The notes under the pieces were generated by a model. It saw nothing but the letters and a program-made list of their open reading frames with translations. It made no database searches and was not told the origin of the DNA. Positions 8,458-17,586 of a stretch of DNA of 40,161 nucleotides are shown here, in pieces (position 1 is the stretch's first letter; each line of letters starts with the position of its first letter). The translations under genes and the position numbers were made by a program. Source of the stretch: Clostridiales bacterium (lineage in GTDB: Bacteria > Bacillota > Sulfobacillia > Sulfobacillales > Sulfobacillaceae); NCBI GenBank assembly GCA_027365485.1, contig DAHXNH010000097.1:1-40161 (forward strand), in the 5' to 3' direction.

Positions 8458-9818
8458 TTCCGATAACATTTGCTGACTGGGTGGCGTGGACTGGGGCCGA
8501 ACCCGAAGCGGTCGACCTGGATGCGACCATTCAGGGGGTAACGATTGATAGCCGGGCCGTGGGGCCCAAGGATTTGTTTGTCGCCTTGCCCGGTCAGAGG
8601 ACCCATGGCCACGTCTATGTGAGTGACGTGTGGGCCAAGGGAGCCACCGCCTTGGTCGAATCCACCTTCGCTGAACACGGCGGGCCTCGGCTTCTGGTCC
8701 CATCTCCGCTGAGAGCGATGGCCGATGTGGTCCGACGGCTGGTCGACGACCGCCGAATAACCGTGGTCGGGGTCACTGGCAGCGTCGGCAAAACCAGCAT
8801 TAAAGAGCTCATCGGGGCGGTGCTGGCGACCCGCTTTGTGATCGGGGTCACCCAGGGGAACTATAACACCGCTATCGGCATTCCGTTGTCCTTTTTTTCT
8901 GGGCCAGCCGGGATGACTCACTTTGTGGCGGAAATGGGCATGCGATTTTCCGGGGAAATTTTGCGCCTGACCGAGATTGCCCCACCGCAAATTGCCGTGA
9001 TTAGCAATATTGGGCCGAGCCATTTAGAGACGCTGGGTTCGCTGGATGCGATTCAGGCGGCCAAAGGCGAAATACTGCGAGGCCTCAAGCCCGGAGGTAC
9101 CGCGGTCTTAAATTTTGATGATCCGCGCGTCAGATATTTAGGCGGTAGTCTTAAGGACGTCAAGGTGTTGTGGTATGGAGAGACTCAAGGCCTGGATGCA
9201 ACGGTAGAGTCTAGCCAATTAGCGGGCGACCATACCGTCATTCGGCTGAAATGGGAGGGTCAACGGTATGAAATTCGGTTGCCGTGGTTAGGCACTCATC
9301 AGGCGATGAATGCGGCGGCGGCCTTTTTAGTCGGAATTCGTCTAGGCATCTCTCCCGAACGGGTCGTCCGAGGGCTGGAGTCGGTAGCCTCCGATCGTTC
9401 CCGCATTCGGCGCAAGCGACTGGGGACCGTGGAGGTCATTGAAGATGATTACAATGCTAGCCCAGTGTCGATGCAGGCGGCCTTGGCATTCTTGGCCGAG
9501 CAGCCGGGTCGACGGGTGGCGGTGTTGGGCGACATTTTAGAGCTTGGACCAGACGAAGAAAAATTGCATCGTCAGGTCGGTATCAAGGCGGCGGGCTCGG
9601 CCGACCTATTGGTCACCGTGGGTCAGCGGGCGGAATTTATCGGCGAAGAGGCTCGGTTGAGAGAATTGCCGACCTATCATGCTGAGTCTGTCGATGAGGC
9701 GTATCAACTGCTCCAGGGCCTCGTCCGCCCCGGCGATGTGATCTTGGTGAAGGCCAGTCATATGATGGGCTTGGATCGCCTCGTAGCACGCATGGAGGAG
9801 TGGGGAGGACCACAGTGA
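8454..9818 (+). CDS. murF: UDP-MurNAc-tripeptide:D-Ala-D-Ala ligase (MurF)
   Basis: MurF completes the UDP-MurNAc-pentapeptide by adding D-Ala-D-Ala with ATP. The 454-residue protein has the N-terminal Mur ligase segment IDSRAVGPKDLFVALPG, the ATP loop GVTGSVGKTS (106-115), the NYNTAIGIPL stretch typical of MurF, SNIGPSHLE, and the C-terminal DDYNASPVSMQAAL and LGDILELG segments. It starts at GTG within the murE stop (GTGA overlap), implying translational coupling, and is followed by mraY with a 4-base overlap. D-Ala-D-Ala ligase is not encoded nearby. Confidence 0.96.
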   Translation: MIPITFADWVAWTGAEPEAVDLDATIQGVTIDSRAVGPKDLFVALPGQRTHGHVYVSDVWAKGATALVESTFAEHGGPRLLVPSPLRAMADVVRRLVDDRRITVVGVTGSVGKTSIKELIGAVLATRFVIGVTQGNYNTAIGIPLSFFSGPAGMTHFVAEMGMRFSGEILRLTEIAPPQIAVISNIGPSHLETLGSLDAIQAAKGEILRGLKPGGTAVLNFDDPRVRYLGGSLKDVKVLWYGETQGLDATVESSQLAGDHTVIRLKWEGQRYEIRLPWLGTHQAMNAAAAFLVGIRLGISPERVVRGLESVASDRSRIRRKRLGTVEVIEDDYNASPVSMQAALAFLAEQPGRRVAVLGDILELGPDEEKLHRQVGIKAAGSADLLVTVGQRAEFIGEEARLRELPTYHAESVDEAYQLLQGLVRPGDVILVKASHMMGLDRLVARMEEWGGPQ

Positions 9819-10780
9819 AGCTGATCTTGGCGGTGGTGATCGGGTTTGGCGTGTCCTTGGCTTTGGGGCCTCTGCTGATTCCCTTGTTGCGCCGGATGAA
9901 GCTGGGCCAGACCATTCGCCAAGTGGGGCCTCAGTCGCATTTAATCAAGCAGGGGACCCCCACCATGGGCGGCGTGCTGTTTCTGCTGCCCTTGGCGGTG
10001 GCCGTGCCCGTATTGGATGGCGGGTCGATCGAGGCATGGAGTCTTGCCTTCCTGATTTTAGGGTATGGGGCGATAGGATTTGCCGATGACTATGTCAAGA
10101 GTTACCGTAAACGGTCGCTGGGCCTAAGGGCTCGGGAGAAGCTTTTGATGCAAATGGTAGTCGCTGGAATTTTCGTCTGGTTGGTGCAGCACTTTGGCTC
10201 GGGGCATCAGGCCTGGATTTTGCCGTTGGGATTAAAACCTTGGCATCCCGGTATTTGGGCGTGGCCGATCGCCGTATTGGCCATTTTAGGGGCGAGCAAT
10301 GCGGTGAATATCACTGATGGGCTAGATGGACTAGCCGGCGGTTCGTCGGCGATTGCGATTGCGTTTTTTGCCTATCTCGGGATCATCAGCGATGATTTGG
10401 CCTTGGCCGTGGTCAGCTTGGTATTGGTTGGGGGCTTGGTAGCCTTTCTGCGCTTTAATTTGCATCCCGCCTCCATCTTTATGGGAGACACCGGCTCGCT
10501 GGCGCTGGGCGCTGCCTTGGCGGGAGCGGCTGTGGTGTCTCATACCGTGGTTTTGCTGCCGGTCGTTGGGGTGCTGTTTGTGATTGAAACCCTGTCGGTC
10601 ATTTTGCAGGTCATCAGCTTCAAATTAACGGGTCGTCGTATTTTTCGGATGAGTCCGCTCCATCACCACTTCGAACTAGCGGGATGGACGGAAGAACGGG
10701 TGGTGACAGTATTTTGGCTAGTAGCAATCATCGGGGCGGCGGTGGCATGGTGGCTCAGAATACCCACTCAAATTCTATGA
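9815..10780 (+). CDS. mraY: Phospho-MurNAc-pentapeptide translocase (MraY)
   Basis: MraY transfers phospho-MurNAc-pentapeptide to undecaprenyl phosphate, making lipid I at the inner membrane face. The 321-residue protein is strongly hydrophobic with about ten spans. It carries the family signatures QGTPTMGG near residue 45, GFADDYVK (the DD pair), NITDGLDGLAGG, FMGDTGSLALG and PLHHHFELAGW (HHH motif). GGGGAGGA lies 5 bases before the GTG at 9815. A GTG at 9800 would put the start inside that ribosome site, so 9815 is preferred. MurD normally follows mraY, but here the mraY stop overlaps the next gene directly. Confidence 0.95.
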   Translation: MKLILAVVIGFGVSLALGPLLIPLLRRMKLGQTIRQVGPQSHLIKQGTPTMGGVLFLLPLAVAVPVLDGGSIEAWSLAFLILGYGAIGFADDYVKSYRKRSLGLRAREKLLMQMVVAGIFVWLVQHFGSGHQAWILPLGLKPWHPGIWAWPIAVLAILGASNAVNITDGLDGLAGGSSAIAIAFFAYLGIISDDLALAVVSLVLVGGLVAFLRFNLHPASIFMGDTGSLALGAALAGAAVVSHTVVLLPVVGVLFVIETLSVILQVISFKLTGRRIFRMSPLHHHFELAGWTEERVVTVFWLVAIIGAAVAWWLRIPTQIL

Positions 10781-11895
10781 GCCCAGAGGCGAGACCTAGC
10801 ATGGCTGGCCGCGGTCGGCCTGACTTCTTGCTGGTCGCTTTGGTGTTGGGGTTGACTAGTATTGGCATTTTGGTGGTTTTCTCGGCGAGTGCCCCGGGAG
10901 CGCTCAAAACGTTTGGGACGCCCTATTACTATCTCGAACGGCAATTGATTTGGACATTTTTGGGCTTAATCTTGATGGCGATTACCTCGCGCATCGACTA
11001 TTGGCGTTATACTCGCGGCATTGTGCCATTGTTTGGGATCACCGTGGTGTTGCTCCTTTTGGTCTTAGTGCCTCATATTGGCATTGACATCAATGGTTCC
11101 CGACGCTGGTTAGGCGCCGGGCCTATCCTCTTGCAACCCTCAGAACTGGCCAAATTGGCCATGGTCTTGCTCTTTGCCCGCCTCTTTAGTCTTCATGGCG
11201 ATCGGCTGCGTGATTTGTGGAAGGGCGTGATTCCCCATCTCGGCCTAGCGACCATTGTGTTTGCATTGGTTCTGGCCGAACCCGACTTGGGGACGACCAT
11301 TGCGCTGTCCGGAACCTTTTTTGTCATGCTGTTTGTGGCCGGCGCCCGTCGACGCCACCTGCTCGGCTTGGGTTCGGCCGCACTGCCCGTTTTGGGTGCG
11401 GCGATTGTGGTCGCGCCGTATCGGCTCGAGCGAGTCACTGCGTTTATCGATCCTTGGAAACATCCGCTGAGCTCGGGATTTCATACGATTCAAGGGCTCT
11501 TGGCGCTAGGATCTGGAGGAATTTTGGGCTTGGGGTTGGGGGCTTCGCGGCAAGCGCTGGGATTTTTGCCCGAAGCCTATACCGACTTTGCTTTCGCCAT
11601 CTTGGGAGAAGAACTCGGGTTAATCGGAACCGTAAGTGTCGTCGGCCTGTTTTTGCTGCTGGCTTGGCGCGGATATCGCATCGCCATGCGTTCTCCGGAT
11701 CTGTTTGGATCCCTTTTGGCTACTGGAATTACGACGATGCTGGCATTGCAAGCCGGTATTAACATTGGTGTGGTCACCGATACGTTGCCGGTGACCGGAA
11801 TTACGTTGCCGTTTATTAGCTATGGAGGCTCCTCGCTCGTATTAAGCATGGCGGGAATTGGCATTTTACTTAACATTAGCCGTCACACCGTGTAA
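10777..11895 (+). CDS. ftsW: SEDS-family lipid II polymerase FtsW/SpoVE
   Basis: SEDS proteins polymerise lipid II into glycan strands as partners of class B PBPs. The 372-residue polytopic protein shows VVFSAS in the first span, LQPSELAKLAMVL, EPDLGTT, PEAYTDFAFAILGEELG (the region of the catalytic Asp) and the C-terminal ISYGGSSL signature. The two class B PBPs upstream are its natural partners. I cannot separate FtsW from the sporulation paralogue SpoVE. The ATG at 10777 overlaps the mraY stop (ATGA). An ATG at 10801 with AGAGG 12 bases before it is an alternative. The open frame continues upstream to 10684 but would lie inside mraY. Confidence 0.93.
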   Translation: MSPEARPSMAGRGRPDFLLVALVLGLTSIGILVVFSASAPGALKTFGTPYYYLERQLIWTFLGLILMAITSRIDYWRYTRGIVPLFGITVVLLLLVLVPHIGIDINGSRRWLGAGPILLQPSELAKLAMVLLFARLFSLHGDRLRDLWKGVIPHLGLATIVFALVLAEPDLGTTIALSGTFFVMLFVAGARRRHLLGLGSAALPVLGAAIVVAPYRLERVTAFIDPWKHPLSSGFHTIQGLLALGSGGILGLGLGASRQALGFLPEAYTDFAFAILGEELGLIGTVSVVGLFLLLAWRGYRIAMRSPDLFGSLLATGITTMLALQAGINIGVVTDTLPVTGITLPFISYGGSSLVLSMAGIGILLNISRHTV

Positions 11896-12122
11896 ACCTG
11901 AGCATAACATGGGGAACCGAGAGGCGCTGGCGGATTGCGAGCCAGAACTTGAGCCACACTCGGGCTCGGCAATCAGGGGTGGGGCCGATGGTCCAACAAA
12001 CCTTCCAGATTATGGCGAGGACCCCACAGTCGACGGATAGTGCCGCGAATGGATCTGGATGAGGCTTGGCGGTTGTGACCGGTTTCGCTGGCGTCGAGAC
12101 CGAGGGAGTGGACAAGGGAGCG

Positions 12123-13250
12123 ATGGGGTTGCGAATTGTACTGGCGGGAGGCGGCAGCGGGGGCCATGTGTATCCTGCCTTAGCGATATTGTCTGCGCTG
12201 ATGCGGTCTGAACCGGACCTGGCGGTGCTCTACATAGGAACGCGCCATGGGGTGGAGGCCCGCATTGTCCCCGAACGTCAAATTCCCTTTGTCGACATCC
12301 AGGCCGAAGGCATTTTGGGCCGGGGGCTTAAGCAAAAAGTCGGCGCTATGAAAATGGCGATGTACGGCTTCTGGCAGGCGCGCCGGTCCTTGAAGCGTTT
12401 TGATGGCGAGATTGTGCTCGGTACCGGCGGCTATGTGACCGGTCCTGTGGGCATGGCTGCGGTGACCTTGGGAATTCCGCTGGTGCTGCAGGAGCAAAAT
12501 GTGTGGCCTGGGGTGACCAACCGGATGTTGGCCCGCTTCGCTCGGTTGGTCATGACTCCGTACTCAGAAAGTCGGAATTACTTCCCACGAGGGGCTAATG
12601 TCCAGGTGGCACCAAATCCGGTGGCGGAGCCGATGAATGAAAGCCCCGAAAATCTAAGACGCGACATGGGCCTTAGCCTGGAGACTAAGATTCTGATGGT
12701 GACTGGCGGCAGCCAGGGAGCCGAGCGCATCAATCAGTGGATGATTTCGCTGCTGCCTGACTTTATCGCCGATCCCCACTATGGCTTGCTTTGGGCGACT
12801 GGGCCGGGGTACTTTGACCAAGTTCAGCGTGTGATCGCCGAGGAAAAATGGGAATTGGACCGAAATCGCATCAGAATTCAGCCTTATTTTGACGCCATCG
12901 CCGGCAGCTATCGTGTGAGTGACCTGTTTTTAGGCCGTGCCGGAGCCATGACCATTGCCGATTGTCTTTCCTATCGTTTGCCGATGATCTTGGTGCCTTC
13001 ACCCAATGTCTCAGAAGATCATCAGACCAAAAATGCCCGCGAGTTGGAAAAGACCGGGGCGGCGGTCATGATCTTGGAGAGCGATCTGGGTCCCAAGGCC
13101 AAATCTCAAGTGTTCGGGTTGCTGGACGACGCCGGCCAGCGGGCTCACATGAGCGAACAAGCGCGACCCCTATATGATCGCGATGCTGCCCAAAAAATGG
13201 CCGAGATGGTGCGAGAAATTTATCGGAAAACGCGGCTAGAAAGAAGATGA
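12123..13250 (+). CDS. murG: UDP-GlcNAc:lipid I N-acetylglucosaminyltransferase (MurG)
   Basis: MurG converts lipid I to lipid II on the cytoplasmic membrane face. The protein is about 375 residues and has the N-terminal LAGGGSGGHVYPALA glycine-rich loop, LQEQNVWPGVTNR, the VTGGSQGAERIN loop of the GT28 C-domain, and GRAGAMTIAD followed by PSPNVSEDHQTKNA. The start is uncertain. ATG 12123 is only 2 bases after AAGGGAG, while TTG 12129 is 8 bases after it and gives the usual N-terminus MRIVLAGGG. The frame is open back to 12066. The 227-bp gap after ftsW holds no gene I can support. The stop overlaps murB (ATGA). Confidence 0.95.
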   Translation: MGLRIVLAGGGSGGHVYPALAILSALMRSEPDLAVLYIGTRHGVEARIVPERQIPFVDIQAEGILGRGLKQKVGAMKMAMYGFWQARRSLKRFDGEIVLGTGGYVTGPVGMAAVTLGIPLVLQEQNVWPGVTNRMLARFARLVMTPYSESRNYFPRGANVQVAPNPVAEPMNESPENLRRDMGLSLETKILMVTGGSQGAERINQWMISLLPDFIADPHYGLLWATGPGYFDQVQRVIAEEKWELDRNRIRIQPYFDAIAGSYRVSDLFLGRAGAMTIADCLSYRLPMILVPSPNVSEDHQTKNARELEKTGAAVMILESDLGPKAKSQVFGLLDDAGQRAHMSEQARPLYDRDAAQKMAEMVREIYRKTRLERR

Positions 13251-14239
13251 GTGCTATCGATTTCGCACCAATTGCTCGGGATTTGCGTACCTTGATGCTG
13301 GGAACGATTCGCGACCAAGAACCCTTGGCTCGGCATACCTCCTTCCGCATTGGCGGGCCGGCTCGAGTCTATCTGGAGCCCAGTACGGAAGAAGGAGTGG
13401 TCCGATCCCTGGAGTGGCTGAAGGAGCGTGGGATTCCTTACTTCATCCTCGGGCAGGGCACGAATGTGCTGGTGTCGGATCGGGGCGTGGAGGCGGTCGT
13501 GATTTCGACCTCCCGCGGATTAAAAGAGATTGCCATCGCCGACCGACGGATGGAAGCGGGGTCCGGGGTGCTGTTGACCAAGTTGTCGCATTTAGCCGAG
13601 CGGTCAGCATTGGCCGGTTTGGAGTTTGCGATAAGCATACCGGGGACCTTAGGCGGCGCACTGGTGATGAATGCTGGAGCCCACGGATCGGCGATGGTGG
13701 AAATCGTCAAAACGGTTCGGGTGTGGGATCCCACGGTTGGGGTGCATCAGATTTCGGCTGAAGAAGCGGAATTCGAGTATCGGCAAAGTCGATTTCAGCG
13801 CTATCCCTGGATCGCCTTAGCGGCCACCATGGAACTTGACTCGGGCGACCGCGAGCGCATTCGACAGACGATGCAACACTTTATGGCGACGCGTAAGTCG
13901 ACCCAACCCGTCGGCGAACCTAATGCCGGCAGTGTGTTTAAAAATCCGAAACCGCTCTTCGCGGGCCAATTGGTGGAGAGCATCGGAGCCAAAGGCTGGC
14001 GAGCAGGAGACGCGGAAGTCTCTTCCTTGCATGCGAACTTCATCATTAACCGGGGGCAGGCGCGCGCATGGGATGTTTTACAGCTTATGCGTCGCATCCG
14101 TTTTGTCATCTATCAGCGCTACCACGTCGTCCTTCGACCCGAAGTGCGATGGATCGGACCCGGAGAAGGGGGAGCCAGTACAACATGGGAGAATTTGTGG
14201 TGCGAGGAGGGCGTCGGCTTAACGGAGCCGTGCGAATAA
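13247..14239 (+). CDS. murB: UDP-N-acetylenolpyruvoylglucosamine reductase (MurB)
   Basis: MurB reduces enolpyruvyl-UDP-GlcNAc to UDP-MurNAc with FAD and NADPH. The 330-residue protein shows HTSFRIGGPA, ILGQGTNVLVSD (FAD-binding), SIPGTLGGALVMNAGAHG, and PNAGSVFKNP with the proton-donor Ser, followed by SSLHANFIINRG. The order and length fit the short MurB class. MurC normally lies between murG and murB but is absent; the two genes overlap by 4 bases. The reading frame runs about 24 residues past the expected end and overlaps murA by 55 bases, so the C-terminal tail is unlikely to be conserved. Confidence 0.95.
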   Translation: MSAIDFAPIARDLRTLMLGTIRDQEPLARHTSFRIGGPARVYLEPSTEEGVVRSLEWLKERGIPYFILGQGTNVLVSDRGVEAVVISTSRGLKEIAIADRRMEAGSGVLLTKLSHLAERSALAGLEFAISIPGTLGGALVMNAGAHGSAMVEIVKTVRVWDPTVGVHQISAEEAEFEYRQSRFQRYPWIALAATMELDSGDRERIRQTMQHFMATRKSTQPVGEPNAGSVFKNPKPLFAGQLVESIGAKGWRAGDAEVSSLHANFIINRGQARAWDVLQLMRRIRFVIYQRYHVVLRPEVRWIGPGEGGASTTWENLWCEEGVGLTEPCE

Positions 14240-15438
14240 ACGGGGCGAAAAATGCGAGCCTGCCGATTATGGCTGCCAGTTTACTGACGACTCGACCGGT
14301 CATCATCCGCGACATTCCGCTGATTCGTGATGTCTTAGTCATGATGGAAGTGTTGCGGTCATTAGGGGCCGAAGTCGAACACCACGACCGTACGTTAGTG
14401 ATTGACACCAGTCGCGTTCAGCAGTACCGAGTGCCCGATGCTTTAATGCAGGAGATGCGCGCTTCGGTTTTCGTGATGGGCCCGCTTTTGGCTCGCCTAG
14501 GGCGTGCGGAAATTGTGCAGCCGGGAGGTTGTGCCATTGGCGATCGCCCCATTGACCTCCATCTTAGGGGGTTTGAAGCCTTGGGGGCGAAGGTCTCAGG
14601 TAATCTATCGGGGACCGTGGTGGCAGCCGACCAACTGGTAGGTGCGGACATCCACTTAACTTTTCCCTCGGTGGGGGCCACCGAGAATTTGATCATGGCG
14701 GCGGCGTTGGCCGACGGCGAAACCCGAATTCGAAATGCCGCCATGGAGCCCGAGGTCGTGGATCTCGCGCAATTTCTGGCGAGGATGGGAGTCACGGTGC
14801 GCGGTGCAGGCACCCCGGAAATTCGGGTGATTGGTCGTGGCGATCTGGGGGGCGCGGACCACACGGTGATCCCCGATCGGATCGAAACGGCGACCTTTGC
14901 TTTAGCGGTGGCAGCCACCGGGGGTACGGTGCGAATCGACAATTGCGAACCCGATCACCTGCCTGGGCTGTGGGGATATCTGAGCGAGATTGGATGTGAC
15001 ATCGTCCAAGATAACGACAGCGTGACCATTGAGGCGCCTGACGCTTATGCTCCGCATTCCTTGACCGTGCACACCGGTCCCTATCCTGGATTTGCCACCG
15101 ATATTCAGGCTCAGTTTATGGCCTTGTTGCTCAAAGTGCCGGGTATCCATGTGGTTTCTGAACGGGTGTTTGAATCTAGGCTGGGCCATGCGGCCGAGTT
15201 TCGTCGTCTGGGGGCGCACATTGTGGCCGATCAACGGGTCGCCATCGTATACGGCGGCGAGGTGATGTACGCCGGAAGAGTGCGCGCCCAAGACCTCAGG
15301 GCCGGGGCGGCTCTGGTGATTGCCGGATTACAGCCCAGCGGTGAAACTTTCATTGCCAACCGTGAAGTGATTGAACGCGGATACGAGAATTTGGACGGTC
15401 GCCTGCGAGCGCTGGGTGCCGACATTATCAGCGTGTAG
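14185..15438 (+). CDS. murA: UDP-GlcNAc 1-carboxyvinyltransferase (MurA)
   Basis: MurA commits UDP-GlcNAc to peptidoglycan by transferring enolpyruvate from PEP. The 417-residue protein has K22 in NGAKNASLP, the active-site loop PGGCAIGDRPIDLHL with C116 (the cysteine that fosfomycin alkylates in susceptible MurA), PSVGATENL, and the C-terminal DRIETATF and YPGFATDIQAQ repeats of the EPSP-synthase fold. AAGGGGGAG lies 10 bases before the ATG at 14185, which is inside the murB reading frame. It is the last gene of the first operon block; a 2.1-kb gene-poor stretch follows. Confidence 0.96.
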   Translation: MGEFVVRGGRRLNGAVRINGAKNASLPIMAASLLTTRPVIIRDIPLIRDVLVMMEVLRSLGAEVEHHDRTLVIDTSRVQQYRVPDALMQEMRASVFVMGPLLARLGRAEIVQPGGCAIGDRPIDLHLRGFEALGAKVSGNLSGTVVAADQLVGADIHLTFPSVGATENLIMAAALADGETRIRNAAMEPEVVDLAQFLARMGVTVRGAGTPEIRVIGRGDLGGADHTVIPDRIETATFALAVAATGGTVRIDNCEPDHLPGLWGYLSEIGCDIVQDNDSVTIEAPDAYAPHSLTVHTGPYPGFATDIQAQFMALLLKVPGIHVVSERVFESRLGHAAEFRRLGAHIVADQRVAIVYGGEVMYAGRVRAQDLRAGAALVIAGLQPSGETFIANREVIERGYENLDGRLRALGADIISV

Positions 15439-17586
15439 TCGATGGTATGAAAGGATCCGGAGAATCTCTTGTCCAGGCTTTTGGCTGCCGACGGAATCCT
15501 CTGTTTTCAAACGGTATGGCCTCGGTGCGATCGATGCATCGGGTGATGTGGGCGCGCATGAGCTCGTCCACGACGCCAACGTCCCCTTGGTCAATTTGCG
15601 ATCGCCATCACGCTTCACTCCGGTCGTTGCGTCCGGAGTGTGATTCGAGGGCGCCATAAAGATTTCGGCTCCGGTCCCACGTTCGCCTACGGAGTCAGCC
15701 TCCACCGGCCCAAGCCGATCTTTCGGGCGTGCGGCTGAAATATAGATCCCTGACACCCCAGTCGTTTTTAGGGTGGGCATTCTCCCCCTCTGGCGGAATC
15801 GTAGGAATAAGGGCCTGCATAGCGGGATTGCGGGCTCCCTACGATATCGTGCACCCATAAAATCGGACAATCCGGAAGGTGTTCAAGGGTGACCATGGAT
15901 TCGCGATGAAACCCCATCTTTTTGACCCTCCCCACGGCTAAAGCCGGGGGATTCTGGTGAGAAACTCCAATGTGTTTTGCTCGCAAAGGGTGAGCTAAAC
16001 ACGCCCTATCCGGTCGCCCTGCGGTCTCCGGGTACTTGGAGAAATCGTTCGTCGAATCTTGTTAACGTCGGGTCTTGACGACGCGATCCATTTTACGCCT
16101 CCCGCCCTTGAGAAAGACCGCCACCAAACTTATCCAATTTTCAAAGGGCGAACCCCTATATAAGCTGACCCCAATGCCGGAAGGTGGTTCGTTGGGGGAA
16201 AACACTTTCACGTAACGGCGAGCCCATAATATCCCCACGCTTAAAGGCAGGCGAGTTACGGCGCTCTTGAGGATATTCAAAACGCAAGTGACCTTAGAAC
16301 TCCTCAAAGAAGAAAAGCCAGAACCGAGATTGCGACCGGACCCGGCAGTCATCCGGGGACATTTCATTTATCCGCTAGTTTTCATACCGTTCGTTTGCGG
16401 GTGTCTCACGCTTGCCAAGATGCGGTACGCGTGCGTTGGCTCTTAGGCTGAGCGAAAGGTTTCTGCGGTATCCGTGACTCCCCAGTTGGCTAAGAGTTCG
16501 AGGTGCTTCCGGTCTGCGCTGAGCACCGCCGTCAGAGATTGTTCCAGCCTTCGAATACCGTCGTCCGCCCCAAAGGTCCGATACAACACAACGGGCTGGC
16601 GGCGGTAAATATTGTGGCTAACGCCTATGGGCTTAGGTGGAGCTAAGTCGGTGGTCCTCCGTTCTCGTCTGGCCGGCCACAAGATTGTACACAAATGTGA
16701 TCGTTTCGATTTTAGACCGGCCCCGGGGTCCGTCACATTGTCGATGATGAACGCCGAATTTGGCGCGACGATTTTTGGCAGATGGGTCCGCGTTTGAAAG
16801 TGTTTCACCATCCCGTGCCCAATCGATCGCCACGGCACCCGTTGGGTCTTTTTCAAGCGATAGATCCAAGCCTTCTGCGTCTCGGTGATCCGTTGAAAGT
16901 CACTGGTCTGGCAGCGATTGACGGTTTGGAGACGGAGGAACGGGCTCCGTATCATCAAGAGCATCATGTCGACTACACGATAGCCTGGTAGCTTCTCGAA
17001 TCCCGCGTTCCGCACGATAGGTCGCCATCCAGGCCCCGGCGAACGATAATGGTTCGACCTCTTTTGGCAAATGTTGCTTATTCAGGGTGAGTGCGGTTTT
17101 TCTCGGCTAAACCTGCTAATATTAACAAGAAGTTCTTTGTAAGACGTCCGGTATTGAACCCGGGTGTGATCCGTATCCGTGGCCGCCGCATGTTATTCCT
17201 GGGTGTTGCCGGCTAAGGGCTGCTCTTGGCTTTTAGTGTCGTCTTTTCTAGCGGTCCCCGGAAAAAAGAGGGTACTTTCGTAGTGCGGGCTTGGCGAGGG
17301 TATGGACGGAGGAGCCTTTCGGCCTCGTGCGCGCGGGTGTGTGGAGATCCAGGATTAGATCGTTTGCTAAAAATTTCAGATGCTAAGTGAGGTTTGGCCA
17401 CAGCATCGCGGTATCTTAGAGAAGATTCCGATATTCGCGAGCGATTCAAGAACCCAAGATTGCCGAATTTCTAGAGAATCCACCCTCTGACGAGGAAATT
17501 CACGCAAAATCGTGGGCACTGGCAGGAGATTAGCATTTCGAAGAGAAATTGATGGAAGATTGGGTTCGGCCCTGGGAGGTGTATGG
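15439..17586 (+). other. Gene-poor, apparently decayed interval between murA and ftsA
   Basis: About 2.1 kb without a convincing gene. The minus-strand frames 15328-15870, 16062-16367 and 16443-17015 are open but have no recognisable domain, poor ribosome sites and composition unlike the neighbours. A TnpB-type end hairpin lies at 15930-15950. The minus frame at 16062-16367, upstream of that hairpin in its own orientation, could be the eroded C-terminal part of a TnpB-like gene; this is a guess from layout. Near 17166-17265 a plus frame reads a basic patch and a hydrophobic stretch interrupted by TAA. In related genomes this is where ftsQ/divIB sits. I see no clear ftsA promoter. Confidence 0.5.
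15930..15950 (-). mobile_element. IS200/IS605 (TnpB)-type end hairpin remnant
   Basis: CCCC-A-CGGC, loop TAAA, GCCG-GGGG forms an 8-bp GC hairpin with a single bulged A. Read on the minus strand it is a GGCTTTAGCC core flanked by C and G runs, followed by a TCAAAAAG tract. This resembles the right-end hairpins of IS200/IS605 and solo TnpB elements, where the guide RNA ends. No intact tnpA or tnpB frame is present, so it would be a relic. The call is from pattern memory. Confidence 0.4.

Noticed and set aside
11909-12040. 43-codon frame between ftsW and murG
   Set aside because: No ribosome site before its ATG and no similarity seen; the gap is better treated as untranslated.
15328-15870. 180-residue minus-strand frame overlapping the end of murA
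   Set aside because: Its first part lies antisense to murA and its composition is unlike a real protein here; no motif recognised.
16443-17015. 190-residue minus-strand open frame between murA and ftsA
   Set aside because: No recognisable domain, no good ribosome site, and it lies in DNA that looks decayed. Kept only as part of the gene-poor interval.
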